From: Bosea vaviloviae
Lineage (GTDB): Bacteria; Pseudomonadota; Alphaproteobacteria; Rhizobiales; Beijerinckiaceae
Length of the DNA stretch: 64,000 nucleotides
Assembly (NCBI RefSeq): GCF_001741865.1
Contig: NZ_CP017147.1
Coordinates: 5,323,001 to 5,387,000 of the forward strand
Direction of reading: 5' to 3'
In this document: piece after piece, positions 37,833 through 47,228 of the stretch
Position numbering within the stretch: the stretch's first letter is position 1
Layout: every line of letters starts with the position of its first letter
Notes under the pieces: generated by a model
The model's database searches: none
What the model was told of the DNA's origin: nothing
The model's input: only the letters and a program-made list of their open reading frames with translations
Translations under genes and position numbers: made by a program

Positions 37833-38090
37833 CTATTCCTGCGGCTGGCGCGGATTGCGGCCGGGCGGCAGGTCGATCGGCGTCGCTGGCGGCCCTTCAG
37901 GCGGTGCGTTCGGCGGCAACTCCGGCGGCGGCTCGGTCGGAATGCCGGCCGGCTCCTCATCCGGCGGCGATTCGACCGGAGGCGCCGGCGGAATCTCGGT
38001 TGGGATCAGTGGCGGCGCCTCGGGTGGCGGCTTCGGCGCTGCCGGCGTGCCGCCAGGGTCGGCGGCCTGGTGTCGGAGCAAATCGATCAT
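37833..38090 (-). CDS. Proline-rich small hypothetical protein
   Basis: An 85-residue protein of which residues 15-80 are mostly Pro, Glu, Ala and Gly in PP-x-P units (for example PPPEAPPLIPTEIPPAPP). It has no signal peptide and no recognised domain. The start at 38090 is supported by GGAGGAG seven bases upstream. It is convergent with the M20 peptidase gene. Its composition could also arise from low-complexity noncoding DNA, but the ribosome-binding site favours a gene. Confidence 0.5.
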   Translation of the reverse strand: MIDLLRHQAADPGGTPAAPKPPPEAPPLIPTEIPPAPPVESPPDEEPAGIPTEPPPELPPNAPPEGPPATPIDLPPGRNPRQPQE

Positions 38091-38143
38091 GCGCACTCTC
38101 CTCCAGCGAAGGAAACGCCTGATCCGGCCGAAGGTTCGCAACG

Positions 38144-38246
38144 AGAGCGTTTTCAAGCGAAGCGGACACCGGCTCGCGTGATTAAAATGCGTTAAAACAA
38201 AGAGTTAGGGCAATTGAGCGATCCAACTGGATCGGAAAATTGCTCT
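38144..38246. repeat. Dispersed intergenic repeat, family A, copy 2
   Basis: It begins AGAGCGTTTTCAAGCGAAGC and ends in the hairpin GGGCAATT...GATCCAACTGGATC...AATTGCTCT. It matches 2781-2885 along its length with scattered differences. It lies just downstream of the autotransporter gene. Confidence 0.75.
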
Positions 38247-38278
38247 TGGACGAAAAGCAAATTCTTGGGCGGAAAGCG

Positions 38279-38303
38279 AACGGCCGCGCTGGAGCGCGGC
38301 CGT
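38279..38303 (-). terminator. Hairpin terminator after the autotransporter gene
   Basis: ACGGCCGCGCT with CAGCGCGGCCGT forms a strong stem on the minus strand, followed by TTCGCTTTCC. The T-run is weak, so efficiency is uncertain. Confidence 0.5.
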
Positions 38304-38328
38304 GATCTTGAGGCGGATCTGGAGCGGC

Positions 38329-41300
38329 TCAGAACTGGTAGCGCAGCCCGCCATTGAAGGCGTAGCCCTCGATCTTCTCGCCGAAGCGCAGATCGGCGCG
38401 CACGAAGCCCGACAGGCCGGGCGTCGTCGAGGAGACGGCGACACCCGCGCTGAACTGCCCATAGGTCCCGACCCGGTCCGTGGTCGTGGGGAAGCTCAGG
38501 CCGCCGAATTCGCCCGACGCCTTGCTCTTGCCGGCGAATTCGCGCCAGACGCTGGCCGCGATATAGGGCGCGAGCACGATCGTCTCGGTCGGCTGGATGA
38601 AGGTGCCGAGCTGCACGCCGAAGCGCCCGGTGACGCTCTCGATCGGCTGCCAGCTGACATTGGCCTGCAGCGTCCGCAGCGGGTCGACCTCGGCGCGCGA
38701 ATAGAGCACTGCGACGGAGGGGTCGATATAGATGCTGTCGGTGATGTTGAAGCGCTGGCTCATCGAGGCCAGGCCGCTCCAGCCATCCGCCTTGAACTTC
38801 GCATTGGTGAGGCCGGCCGAGGGGGAGTTCAGCTTCAGGTCGAAATTATCCCGCCGCACCAGCACGTCGAAGGCGAAGCCCGAGCCGCTCCGAACCGCGC
38901 CATAAACGCCGTAGAAGGGCTGCTCGACCTCGAGGCGCGTCTCGGGGGTCGTGACCTTGGCGTCGACCTTGCCGCCATGGATACCGAGATTGGCGGTCCA
39001 GCCGGTGCCGTTGATGTTGTAGAGGCCGGCATCGACGCCGAGCTGGAAGCCGTTGAAACCGGCCTCGTTGACGCTTCGGAACGAGCGCGACACCCCGCCG
39101 AGGCTGCCGACCGTGCTGTTCGAGGTGATGTCGAAATGCCCGCCGCGCGCACGCCCCCAGGTGCCGAACGAGAGAGTGTTCGGCTGCGGGTCGGCCGGGC
39201 CGTTGATGAAGGCCGAGGCCGGCTCGCTGAAGGCGTTGATCGAGGCCAGGGCGCTCGACACGGAGGCGACGAAGCCCGTGGCCGCGGTAACGTTGAGATC
39301 CGGCCGCACGACATAAGTGCCCGAGCCGGGCGTGGCCTCGCCGAACCAGTACTGCACCAGGCCGTTATTGGTGATGAGCTGGCCAGCGCCATTCGGGAAC
39401 GGGCTCGGCCCGGTCGGGGTCAGCGCATTGGCGGCGACGAACTGGGCGCCGGCCGCGCCGTTGACCACCAGGACGTCGCGACTGATCACCGCGGATGTCA
39501 CGGTCAGCTGTGCGAAATCGACCGTGGTCAGGCCCGAGGACGCCCCGCCGACGCTGATCCGGTCGGCCGCCGCGTTGACGATGTCGAGGTCGAGCCCGAC
39601 CCGGCCATTGCCGGACCAGCCGCCGCCGACCGTGACGAGGTTGTTGGTGGCGCCGTTGCGCAGCTCGATCATGCCGGTGTTGGCGAGATTGCCGGAGGTC
39701 GTCAGCCTCGCGCCCTGGCCGAGGCTGACGCTGCCCGCATTCGAGAGCGAGGCGAGATTGGCCGCGAGATTGGCCGCGATCGCCACCTGGCCGGTATTGC
39801 TGAGCGGGCCGACGACGTTGAGATTGCCGCCGATGAGGTTGATCGCGCCGGCATTGTTGACCTGCAGGCCGCTGCTCAGCGTCGCCGTCCCGCCGGGTCC
39901 GTTGAAGTTGATCACGCCGCCGGCGAGGTTGTTGATCGCGCCTGCATCGAGGATCGCGCCGTTCGTGGCGACATTGATCGTCGCGGCGTTGTTCAGCGTG
40001 TTGGCGGTGCCTTGCAGGATCGCGCCGACATCAAGGCTGATGGTGCCGGCATTGTTGGTGATCGTACCGGCCGACAGCGTCCGGCCGGCGCCGATCGTGA
40101 TCGAGCCGGCGTTGACGAGGCTGGCAAGCCCGGTGAAGTTGCCGCCATTCACGGCAAGGATGGCGCCACCGGCATTGCTGAAGGCGCCATTGCCGGCGAG
40201 CACGCCGGACACCGTGAAGGTCCCGGCATTGTTGGCGATGGCGCCATTGATCGTGCCGGCCGCATTGACCGTGCCGCTATTGGTGACGCCGCTCTGGATC
40301 GTGCCGGTCGTCGTCAGCGTGCCCGTATTGGTCACGCTCCCGGCGATCAGGCCGCTGTTGTTCGTCGTGCCGCTATTGATCACCGAGGCGTTGACCGTGC
40401 CGGCATTGTTGAACGTGCCGACCGTGGCCACCGTCACATTCGAGGCCAGCACGCCGCCAGCGAGCAGGCCGAGCGTGCCGTCGGAGACCGTCGTGCCGCC
40501 GGTATAGGTGTTGACGCCGCTGAGATTGAGCGTGCCGGCGCCGACCTTGGTCAGGCTCGTCCCAATGCCATCGACGATCGCCGAATTGATGGTTGCCGTC
40601 AGGCCAAGACCGTTGACATTGATCGTGCCCCCACCGGCGACGCCGATGCCGAGCTGGCCGCCATTCAGGACATAGCCGTCGGTATTGAACTGCAGCGTGT
40701 CGAAAGCCTGCGTCCCCCCGACGGTGACGACGCCGGGCGTGCCCTGGAACACGGCGACGGAGCTCTGCCAGGGAGCGTTCACCCCGGCCTGCCCCGGCAG
40801 GCCGGTCCAGCTCGTGCTGGTCGCGTCCCAGGTGCCCGCGCCGCCATCGACAGTGCCGTTGCCAAGCGTGTCGGCCCCGTCCCAGAACTGCATGATCTGG
40901 CCGGCGCCGAGCACGGCGAGATTGACCTGCTCCGCTGCGCCCGGAGCGTTGGTATAAACCTGCCCGGTGAAGCCCGCGACATTGACCGTGGCGTAGTTCC
41001 CGGTGATCGCCCCGCCGCCGACGACGCTGATCAGTCTGTAGAAGCCCGCGGACGCCGCAGTCGCGGTCAGCGTGCCGCCGAGCTGGACCGGCCCGTTGGA
41101 GATCACGAGGTCATTGGTGACGCCGCCGACCGTGCCCGGATTGTTGAGCTCGAACACCGAATTGGAGCCGGCGTTCAAGCTCAGCGAGCCCACGGTCAGC
41201 GTGCCCGGGCTCTGCCCGGCCGAGAGCGTGCCGCCGGCATTGACCGTGACCGCGCCGCCGAGCGTGCCAATGCCCGACAAGGTGCCGGTGTTGTTGACCG

Positions 41301-43632
41301 CCACCGCCGTCGCGCCGAGCGAGCCGTCGACCCGCAACTCGCCGCCATTGATCGCCGTCGCGCCAGTATAGGTGTTGGCGCCGCTCAGCGTGAACGTGCC
41401 GGTGCCTTGCTTGACGAGGCCTCCGCCGCCGCCGTTAATGGCGCCGGAATACGTCGTCGAACTGTTGTCGCCGCCTGTCGTTAATGTGATGCCGGCGCCC
41501 AGATTGACGCTGGTTCCAGTGGCGCCGGTCAGCGAGCCGATCGTTTCATTTTGAACGACGTCGATCTGGCCGCCGTTCAGGATGACGGCGCTGGCGTCGC
41601 CGATCGCGGAGTTGACCGGCCCAGCCCCGAAACTTACTTGCAACGTGCCTGCATTGACCGTGACAGAGCCGGTGAAGGTATTCACGCTGTTCAGCGCAAG
41701 AAGGCCGTTGCCATCCTTGATGAGCGCGCCGTTCCCGGTATTGAGTCCGGCGTTGATGATGACGCCAGCGCCTCCACTGGCGCCGACCGTAAGCGTCTGG
41801 CCGGCGCCGGTGATCGCGCCATCCGTCTGCACGATTCCTGAGTCCGAGTTGATGCGCGTCGCTGAAAGCAACGTGATCGCGCCGCCATAGCTGTTGTTGC
41901 CGGAAATATTTCTCAGCGCGCCACCCCCGGCGACGCCAGTGCCGCTCAGCGTCAGCGCCTCGGCCCCGACAAAGATGCCGCCCTGCATTTCCAGCGCCGC
42001 GCCAGCCGCGACCGTGGTCCCACCCGCCGTCGTGCCGAGCGCCGTGGCGTTCTGGATGTTGACGACGCCGGCATTGATCGCGGTTGCGCCGCCATAGGTG
42101 TTGGCGCCGGTCAGGATAAGCGTGCCGGTATTCGAATTGGTCAGCCCGCCGGCACCGGTGATCGCTGTCGTGCTGACGGTGGTCTGCCCCGCGCCGTTGA
42201 AAACGAGCGTGTTGGCGCCCAGCGTGATGCCGCCGGTCAGATTCAGCGGCTGCGTCGCCGGCGCGGTGACCGCGCTGTTGGCTGTCAGGCTGATCGCATT
42301 GGCCACGGTGACGGCCGCCCCACTGGATCTCAGCGTGCCGCCTGCGAGGGTTATGGTGCCCGTGCCGAAGCCTCCCGCGACCGAGGTCGCGCCTATCGCG
42401 CCAGTGGCGATCGTCGTCCCGCCCAGATAGGTGCTGGCGACGTCGAACACGGCAGCCGTGCCAGTGGGCAGGGCGACGGAGCCCGCTCCAATGATGCCGA
42501 TCGTGTTGACGACAAGTTGGCCGGCGCCGAGCGTCAGCGTATTCGCCCCCAGCGTGACGCCGCCACTCAGCGTGAGGATGCTCGACGCTACAACGATCGA
42601 GGCGTTTCCGGCGAGCGTGATCGGACCGCTATAGACGTTACCGCCGCTGACATTGCGCAGCGCGCCCCCACCGGCGACGCCAGTGCCGTTCAGCGTCAGC
42701 GCCTCGGCTCCAACCGCGATGCCGCCCTGCAGCTCCAGCGCGGCGCCGTTCGCGACCACGGTGCCAGCGGCCGTCGTGCCGAGTGCGGTCGCGGCCTGGA
42801 TGTTCAGCACGCCCTGGGAGATCGTCGTCAGGCCGGTATAGTTGGAGGCTCCGCCGGCATCGCTGAGTGTCAGCGTTCCGGTGCCGGTCTTGGTCACGGT
42901 GAGGCCGACACCGGCACCCTCCTCGATGCGGCCAGCGAAGACCGTGGAGGTATTGAGAGCACCGATGGTCAAAGCTGCGCCGGCCGACGAGGCAAGCACG
43001 CGGGAGCCGCCCCCACCACTCATTTCGCCGAGCGAAACCGCACTGGCCGTCTGGATGAAGATATTCCCGGCCCCGCCGAGCACGAAGCTGGCTGCGGCAG
43101 CCGCGCCGGTTCCCTGGAACGAGACGCCACCATTTCCAGCGGTGGTGTAAACCACATTGGATCCGGCATCTGCAGCACCACCGAAGATCACCCCCTGGCC
43201 GGCGTTGATCACGAAATTCTGCGTCACGCCGGAGTTGTTGACGACGCCAGCGCCCGTTAGGGCCAAGGTATTGTCGAGGGTGATCGTATAGCCCTGCGCA
43301 CCAGCGTCATAAGTGATACCACCGACCGTGGTGGAGGCGGAGATCGCGAGCGCCGCGGGCGCGATCGCGCCCGGGAAAACCGCAGTCTCGCCGGCCGTAT
43401 CGGGGACATTGGCGGGGCCAGCCCAGTTCGCGGCCGTGTTCCAGTCGGTACCGGGTCCAGTCCAGACCTGCTGCGCCTGCGCCTCGCCCGGCTGGAACAG
43501 CATCATCCCGACGATCACGCCCGTCGCCAGGGCGGTTGTCGCCACGAGTCGCCGCAAACCTTCGCTGGCGCTCCCGATCGGCATGGGCGCGCTCAGTCTG
43601 CGAGCGTCCAGAACGTCGGCCGTCTTCAGCAT
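38329..43632 (-). CDS. Large type Va autotransporter with beta-strand repeats
   Basis: A 1767-residue secreted adhesin-like protein. An extended signal region (1-53) ends LFQPGEAQAQ. A long passenger has repeated autotransporter-associated beta-strand units such as KTGTGTLTLSDAGGASNYTG and KQGTGTFTLSGANTYTGATA, and an Asn/Gly/Thr-rich stretch between about 1080 and 1420. A C-terminal autotransporter beta-domain (about 1500-1767) ends GLRYQF, with the terminal aromatic residue needed for outer-membrane insertion. Two passenger segments around GAALELQGGI and GAALEMQGGI are near-duplicates. It probably aids adhesion or aggregation. It is monocistronic, with an 820-base region upstream. Confidence 0.93.
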   Translation of the reverse strand: MLKTADVLDARRLSAPMPIGSASEGLRRLVATTALATGVIVGMMLFQPGEAQAQQVWTGPGTDWNTAANWAGPANVPDTAGETAVFPGAIAPAALAISASTTVGGITYDAGAQGYTITLDNTLALTGAGVVNNSGVTQNFVINAGQGVIFGGAADAGSNVVYTTAGNGGVSFQGTGAAAAASFVLGGAGNIFIQTASAVSLGEMSGGGGSRVLASSAGAALTIGALNTSTVFAGRIEEGAGVGLTVTKTGTGTLTLSDAGGASNYTGLTTISQGVLNIQAATALGTTAAGTVVANGAALELQGGIAVGAEALTLNGTGVAGGGALRNVSGGNVYSGPITLAGNASIVVASSILTLSGGVTLGANTLTLGAGQLVVNTIGIIGAGSVALPTGTAAVFDVASTYLGGTTIATGAIGATSVAGGFGTGTITLAGGTLRSSGAAVTVANAISLTANSAVTAPATQPLNLTGGITLGANTLVFNGAGQTTVSTTAITGAGGLTNSNTGTLILTGANTYGGATAINAGVVNIQNATALGTTAGGTTVAAGAALEMQGGIFVGAEALTLSGTGVAGGGALRNISGNNSYGGAITLLSATRINSDSGIVQTDGAITGAGQTLTVGASGGAGVIINAGLNTGNGALIKDGNGLLALNSVNTFTGSVTVNAGTLQVSFGAGPVNSAIGDASAVILNGGQIDVVQNETIGSLTGATGTSVNLGAGITLTTGGDNSSTTYSGAINGGGGGLVKQGTGTFTLSGANTYTGATAINGGELRVDGSLGATAVAVNNTGTLSGIGTLGGAVTVNAGGTLSAGQSPGTLTVGSLSLNAGSNSVFELNNPGTVGGVTNDLVISNGPVQLGGTLTATAASAGFYRLISVVGGGAITGNYATVNVAGFTGQVYTNAPGAAEQVNLAVLGAGQIMQFWDGADTLGNGTVDGGAGTWDATSTSWTGLPGQAGVNAPWQSSVAVFQGTPGVVTVGGTQAFDTLQFNTDGYVLNGGQLGIGVAGGGTINVNGLGLTATINSAIVDGIGTSLTKVGAGTLNLSGVNTYTGGTTVSDGTLGLLAGGVLASNVTVATVGTFNNAGTVNASVINSGTTNNSGLIAGSVTNTGTLTTTGTIQSGVTNSGTVNAAGTINGAIANNAGTFTVSGVLAGNGAFSNAGGAILAVNGGNFTGLASLVNAGSITIGAGRTLSAGTITNNAGTISLDVGAILQGTANTLNNAATINVATNGAILDAGAINNLAGGVINFNGPGGTATLSSGLQVNNAGAINLIGGNLNVVGPLSNTGQVAIAANLAANLASLSNAGSVSLGQGARLTTSGNLANTGMIELRNGATNNLVTVGGGWSGNGRVGLDLDIVNAAADRISVGGASSGLTTVDFAQLTVTSAVISRDVLVVNGAAGAQFVAANALTPTGPSPFPNGAGQLITNNGLVQYWFGEATPGSGTYVVRPDLNVTAATGFVASVSSALASINAFSEPASAFINGPADPQPNTLSFGTWGRARGGHFDITSNSTVGSLGGVSRSFRSVNEAGFNGFQLGVDAGLYNINGTGWTANLGIHGGKVDAKVTTPETRLEVEQPFYGVYGAVRSGSGFAFDVLVRRDNFDLKLNSPSAGLTNAKFKADGWSGLASMSQRFNITDSIYIDPSVAVLYSRAEVDPLRTLQANVSWQPIESVTGRFGVQLGTFIQPTETIVLAPYIAASVWREFAGKSKASGEFGGLSFPTTTDRVGTYGQFSAGVAVSSTTPGLSGFVRADLRFGEKIEGYAFNGGLRYQF

Positions 43633-44452
43633 CTAGGACCTCAAGATCGTATTTGCAGCGTGTCCGTGACGTCCGCCTGGCGCCCGAGAGAAGCGAGATG
43701 GAAACAACTCGGCCGCCAAATCGACAAGATTTCACCTGAATCCATCCCCTGTTTGATCCCCTTAAGTCAACACCATGCCCGACAGTCAGAGGCCGACGTC
43801 GCCAGCTTTGCGCGCACATGACGCAAGTGCGATATTTGGCTTATTCATTTTAAATCAAAATGTTGCCGCAATTTCCTCAAGAACCGACAACGCACTTGCG
43901 AAATCGGGCAAGATCACAGCGGCTGTTTTTGCGGACGCGTTACAGAAATACCACGCAGATGCCGGCTAAACGGCGATTTGCCCACCCACAGCAACATCTT
44001 ACTTCGCTCGTCATCACGCGCGTCGCCTGCCGCGTGTCGACGGACGTAAAGAAAATCGGCGTGAATCTCTCGATTTACGTGGGTTTCTCAATGTTGCCGG
44101 CGCGCAAACATCTGACCGAAGCGCGCCCGGTAGTATTCGCGCCTCCGACATCGTTGCTGCGCGGGCATCCTGCAGGGTCAAGGTTCCGCAAGGCGGCGAA
44201 CCCCGGCGCGCTGCGCGGCGCGCGCCTCTCGCCACATTCGGTGCCTGATCATCGCGAAGCGTGATTCGAACGGGCGCGCCGCAAGGCCGGCAACGCCAAG
44301 CGGCATATGTACCGACCCTGCGCCGTGAGCAGCCTCACTCTTCGATGAATGCGGCTCGGCTCCAGTCTCAAACAAAAAGGGAGCGCTCAACGCGCTCCCA
44401 ATCGCAAATGGTTCAGCGAAAGAAGGCCCCGTTGTCAGGGGCCCTCGTCCGA
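43633..44452. other. 820-base intergenic region, relatively AT-rich, no convincing gene
   Basis: It contains the upstream region of the autotransporter gene. Around 43840-43920 the DNA is clearly richer in A+T than the surroundings (TTATTCATTTTAAATCAAAA). Short open frames on both strands lack ribosome-binding sites and family-like patterns, so I call none. An AT-rich block before an adhesin gene could bind a silencer or activator protein (inference). The right end holds the terminator of the next minus-strand gene. Confidence 0.5.
44374..44400 (-). terminator. Rho-independent terminator of the RGY-rich protein gene
   Basis: On the minus strand GGGAGCGC, GTTGA, GCGCTCCC is followed by TTTTTG. 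The stem is perfect and the T-run is present. A second GC hairpin (GGCCCC...GGGGCC) lies nearer the gene end at about 44426-44444. Confidence 0.85.
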
Positions 44453-44779
44453 TCAGTACCTGTCGTAGCGGCGATAGCCGGGGGGCGGGCCATCATAGCC
44501 GCGTCGCGGCCCATATCCGTAGCCAAGCTCGCGCCCGTAGCCAGGCCCGCGTTCGTAACCTCTACGCCCGTAGCGCTGCTGGCGCTGTGTTTCTTCGATG
44601 ATCATGAGACGGCGCTGCTTGGCCGCAGTCATGGTGAACTCTACAGCCTGCCCGTCGAGTTGATGAGCCACGGTGGCGGGCAATGTCTCGGCTGCGTTGA
44701 CTGCCGTCGAGGCAGAAATCGCAGCACTCGCGAGAGCAATGGCACCGACGAAGCCGGCCAAGATAGACTTCCTATTCAT
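44453..44779 (-). CDS. Exported RGY-rich small protein
   Basis: A 108-residue protein with a signal peptide (MNRKSILAGFVGAIALASAA, cleavage likely near residue 30 after VNA). A short helical part (TAAKQRRLMIIEETQRQQRY) is followed by an Arg/Gly/Tyr-rich tail of PGYGRELGYGYGPRRGY type. Such tails occur in small periplasmic or surface proteins of Hyphomicrobiales; the function is unknown. It has its own terminator. Confidence 0.75.
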   Translation of the reverse strand: MNRKSILAGFVGAIALASAAISASTAVNAAETLPATVAHQLDGQAVEFTMTAAKQRRLMIIEETQRQQRYGRRGYERGPGYGRELGYGYGPRRGYDGPPPGYRRYDRY

Positions 44780-45124
44780 ATTGAATCCTCTCGTGCCCCG
44801 TCAGGCGGGCAAACAACAATGCGAAGAGCCTCGAATCGTTCCATTCAACTTACCGGGAAGGTTGCGCCGCGTTCAAGCCTCGCCGCACTGCGGCCCGGGC
44901 GCCATGAGCGCTCCAGCGCCACGTCTATACTTCTCCAGCGCCCCGGATGAATGACGTCATCGCAACGGTAGAAGCGGCCATCGGCAGGATCGCCGGAGCG
45001 ATCAAGCGGTTTCGGCGTTCGACGTGCGGAAGTTGCAAAATAAAATGCAAAACGCACAGACCGTTCCGGCTTTGTGTCGCCGGCCGATCTGCCTATGCTT
45101 TCGATTTCGCAGAAGTTTCCGTGG
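44780..45124. other. 345-base intergenic region, no gene called
   Basis: It lies between the RGY-rich gene start and tRNA-Lys and holds the promoter region of the former. A GGAAC-N16-CATT sequence (minus strand, 44842-44818) resembles an EcfG site but with a poor -10. An open frame beginning at 44947 runs into the tRNA and is not a gene. Confidence 0.5.
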
Positions 45125-45197
<73 letters not shown>

Positions 45198-45330
45198 ATA
45201 CGCCACGAAGCGTCGCCGTCGCTGCGGCCAAGGCCGCGTCAGGCAGGCCGGCGATGTAGCAAACGCCCCCCGCCCTGTCCACCCATCTGCGACAGAAATA
45301 TGCCAAGCCGCCGAAATGAATTCGGCGCAA

Positions 45331-45572
45331 GAGCAGGATGCGAAAAAGTGGGAACCGGTTTTTCGCATCCTGCTCTCACTTTTAGATGAGAGACGGATTC
45401 AGATATCAGATGGGATCACAAAGTGATTCCATCTGATATCATCCGGCTCTCGCAGGATGCGAAAAAGTGGGAACCGGTTTTTCGCGCCGATCCTGCTCTA
45501 ACTCTTTGATGAGAGCCGGATGATTTCAGATCGGATCACTTCGTGACCCGATCTGAAATCATCCGGCTCTAG
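45331..45572. repeat. Tandem double copy of intergenic repeat family B
   Basis: Two units of about 120 bases, each with a hairpin built on GCAGGATGCGAAAAAGTGGG and a second ending ATCCGGCTCT. The single copy at 15621-15743 has the same two-hairpin plan. The two units differ at the hairpin tips and loops. It fills the gap between tRNA-Lys and the NCS2 permease. Confidence 0.85.
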
Positions 45573-45583
45573 GCGCGGCGGCC

Positions 45584-46855
45584 TCATGCCGACCGGCGAT
45601 TCAGCAGGTGGTAGAGCGCGATAGCCCCGAAGGTCGCGGTACCGATACCGCCGAGCTCGAAGCCGAAGAGCGGCAGCTTCAGATCACCCGCGCCCAGGAT
45701 CAGTGCGGTCGCGACGGTGAGCAGATTCTTCGGGTTCGAGAAGTCGACCTGGTTCTCGACCCAGATTCGCCCCGCCGTGGCGGCGATCAGGCCGAAGACG
45801 ACGATCGCCAACCCGCCGAGCACCGCGACCGGAATCGTGCCGATGACCGCACCGAATTTGGGGGAGAAGCCGAGCACCAGCGCGATGATGCCCGCCGCGA
45901 CGAAGACCAGCGTCGAATAGACCCGCGTCACCGCCATCACGCCCATGTTCTCGGCATAGGTCGTAACCCCCGTGCCGCCGCCGGAGCCCGCGATCATGGT
46001 GGCGAGCCCGTCGGCCATGAAGCCGCGCCCGATCAGCGGGTCGAGATTGCGACCGGTCATCACGGCAATGCCCTTGATGTGCCCGAGATTCTCCGCAACC
46101 AGGATGAGCGCGACCGGAGCGATCAGCGCCATCGCCTTGAAATCGAACGCCGGCGCGACGAAGTTCGGCATCCCGAGCCAGGCGGCGGCGCCGATCCGCC
46201 CGAAATCGACCGCCGGGGCGCCGAAGCTCGGCGCCGTCGCCGCGTAGAGGATATAGGCGCCGGCGCCGCCGATCAGCACCGGCAGGCGCTGTGCGAGGCC
46301 TCTGCCATAAACCGCCACCAGCGCGACCGCGACGACCGTGAACAGCGCGATCCATTTGGTGTAGGGGCTCGCCGAGATCATGCCCATGGCGACTGCCGTC
46401 AGATTGAGCCCGATCGCGCCGATGACCGCACCGGTGACGACCGGCGGCAGCAGCTTCTCGATCCAGGCCGTGCCGACGCCCTGGACCAGCAGGCCGATGG
46501 CGGCATAAAGCGCGCCGCAGGCGATGATGCCGCCGAGCGCCACGGCGATGTTCGCGTTAGGTCCCGAACCGGCATAGCCACTCGCCGCAATCACCACCCC
46601 GATGAAGGCGAAGGATGAGCCGAGATAGCTCGGCAATTGCCCGCGCGTGATCACGAAGAACAGCAGCGTCGCGATGCCGGAGAAGAAGATCGCCACATTG
46701 GGGTCGAACCCCATCAGGATCGGCGCCAGTGCGGTCGCGCCGAACATGGCGACGACATGCTGCAGACCTGCGATGAAGGTCTGGACGGTCGACAGACGCT
46801 CGTCCGGCATCACCGCGCCGGAGGTCTTTAAGGTCCAGTTCGGAAAATAAGACAT
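45584..46855 (-). CDS. NCS2 family nucleobase permease (UraA-like)
   Basis: A 423-residue membrane carrier of the uracil/xanthine permease family. It starts MSYFPNWTLKTSG, then the FIAGLQHVVAMFGATALAPI helix, and has about 12-14 membrane segments. ILVAENLGHIKGIAVMTGRN carries the conserved glutamate, and GTGVTTYAENMGVMAVTRV is the second substrate motif. The pattern is closer to pyrimidine (uracil) carriers than to urate/xanthine ones, but the substrate is not certain. The start at 46855 has GGGGAG seven bases upstream. Confidence 0.9.
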   Translation of the reverse strand: MSYFPNWTLKTSGAVMPDERLSTVQTFIAGLQHVVAMFGATALAPILMGFDPNVAIFFSGIATLLFFVITRGQLPSYLGSSFAFIGVVIAASGYAGSGPNANIAVALGGIIACGALYAAIGLLVQGVGTAWIEKLLPPVVTGAVIGAIGLNLTAVAMGMISASPYTKWIALFTVVAVALVAVYGRGLAQRLPVLIGGAGAYILYAATAPSFGAPAVDFGRIGAAAWLGMPNFVAPAFDFKAMALIAPVALILVAENLGHIKGIAVMTGRNLDPLIGRGFMADGLATMIAGSGGGTGVTTYAENMGVMAVTRVYSTLVFVAAGIIALVLGFSPKFGAVIGTIPVAVLGGLAIVVFGLIAATAGRIWVENQVDFSNPKNLLTVATALILGAGDLKLPLFGFELGGIGTATFGAIALYHLLNRRSA

Positions 46856-47228
46856 GGCGCGCTCCCCAGCGGGCGCGCGCTCTTTCCGGCCGCGCCGAGA
46901 CCGAACTACAGGCAAAGATCCTGTCCACGCCAAGCCCGCCCTGGCGGGACGCGTGCGATTTCAGGGGAAAACCAAGCCTGCAGCGCCCTCATCAGGTGAT
47001 CTTCGCAAGGTGAATGGTGCCGTCACCGCGCTGCAGCACGCAGTCGCGCGGCAGCACGCTGCCCGGCATCGCCGAGATGCGCTCCTCCTTCGTCCTGGCA
47101 ACGATCAAGCCGAACAAGAGCTGGCCGGTGTGAAGGGCGTCATGCTCGGGCTTGACCCGAGCATCTCTTCGGCGAGGTTCTCGGGTCCGCGCAAAGCGCG
47201 GCCCGAGAAAGACGCTCTCAGCCCCCCT
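46856..47228. other. 373-base intergenic region with a short unassigned minus-strand frame
   Basis: On the minus strand a frame ending with TGA at 46992-46994 reads LFGLIVARTKEERISAMPGS, then VLPRDCVLQRGDG and ends IHLAKIT. It looks protein-like but has no ATG, and its upstream side is a palindromic repeat (CTCGGGTCAAGCCCGAG and CTCGGGCC...GGACCCGAG at about 47145-47212). It may be a small gene starting at TTG or a gene remnant. I do not recognise it. Confidence 0.4.

Noticed and set aside
38302..41484. 1060-codon plus-strand frame opposite the autotransporter
   Set aside because: Antisense of a confidently assigned protein with signal region and beta-domain; no motifs of its own.
39300..43300. 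Regularly spaced near-repeats as a possible CRISPR array
   Set aside because: They are in-frame coding repeats of the autotransporter passenger with variable spacing and no constant repeat unit.
44818..44842. EcfG-like site before the RGY-rich protein gene
   Set aside because: The -10 reads CATT rather than CGTT or GGTT, so the match is too weak to list as a promoter.
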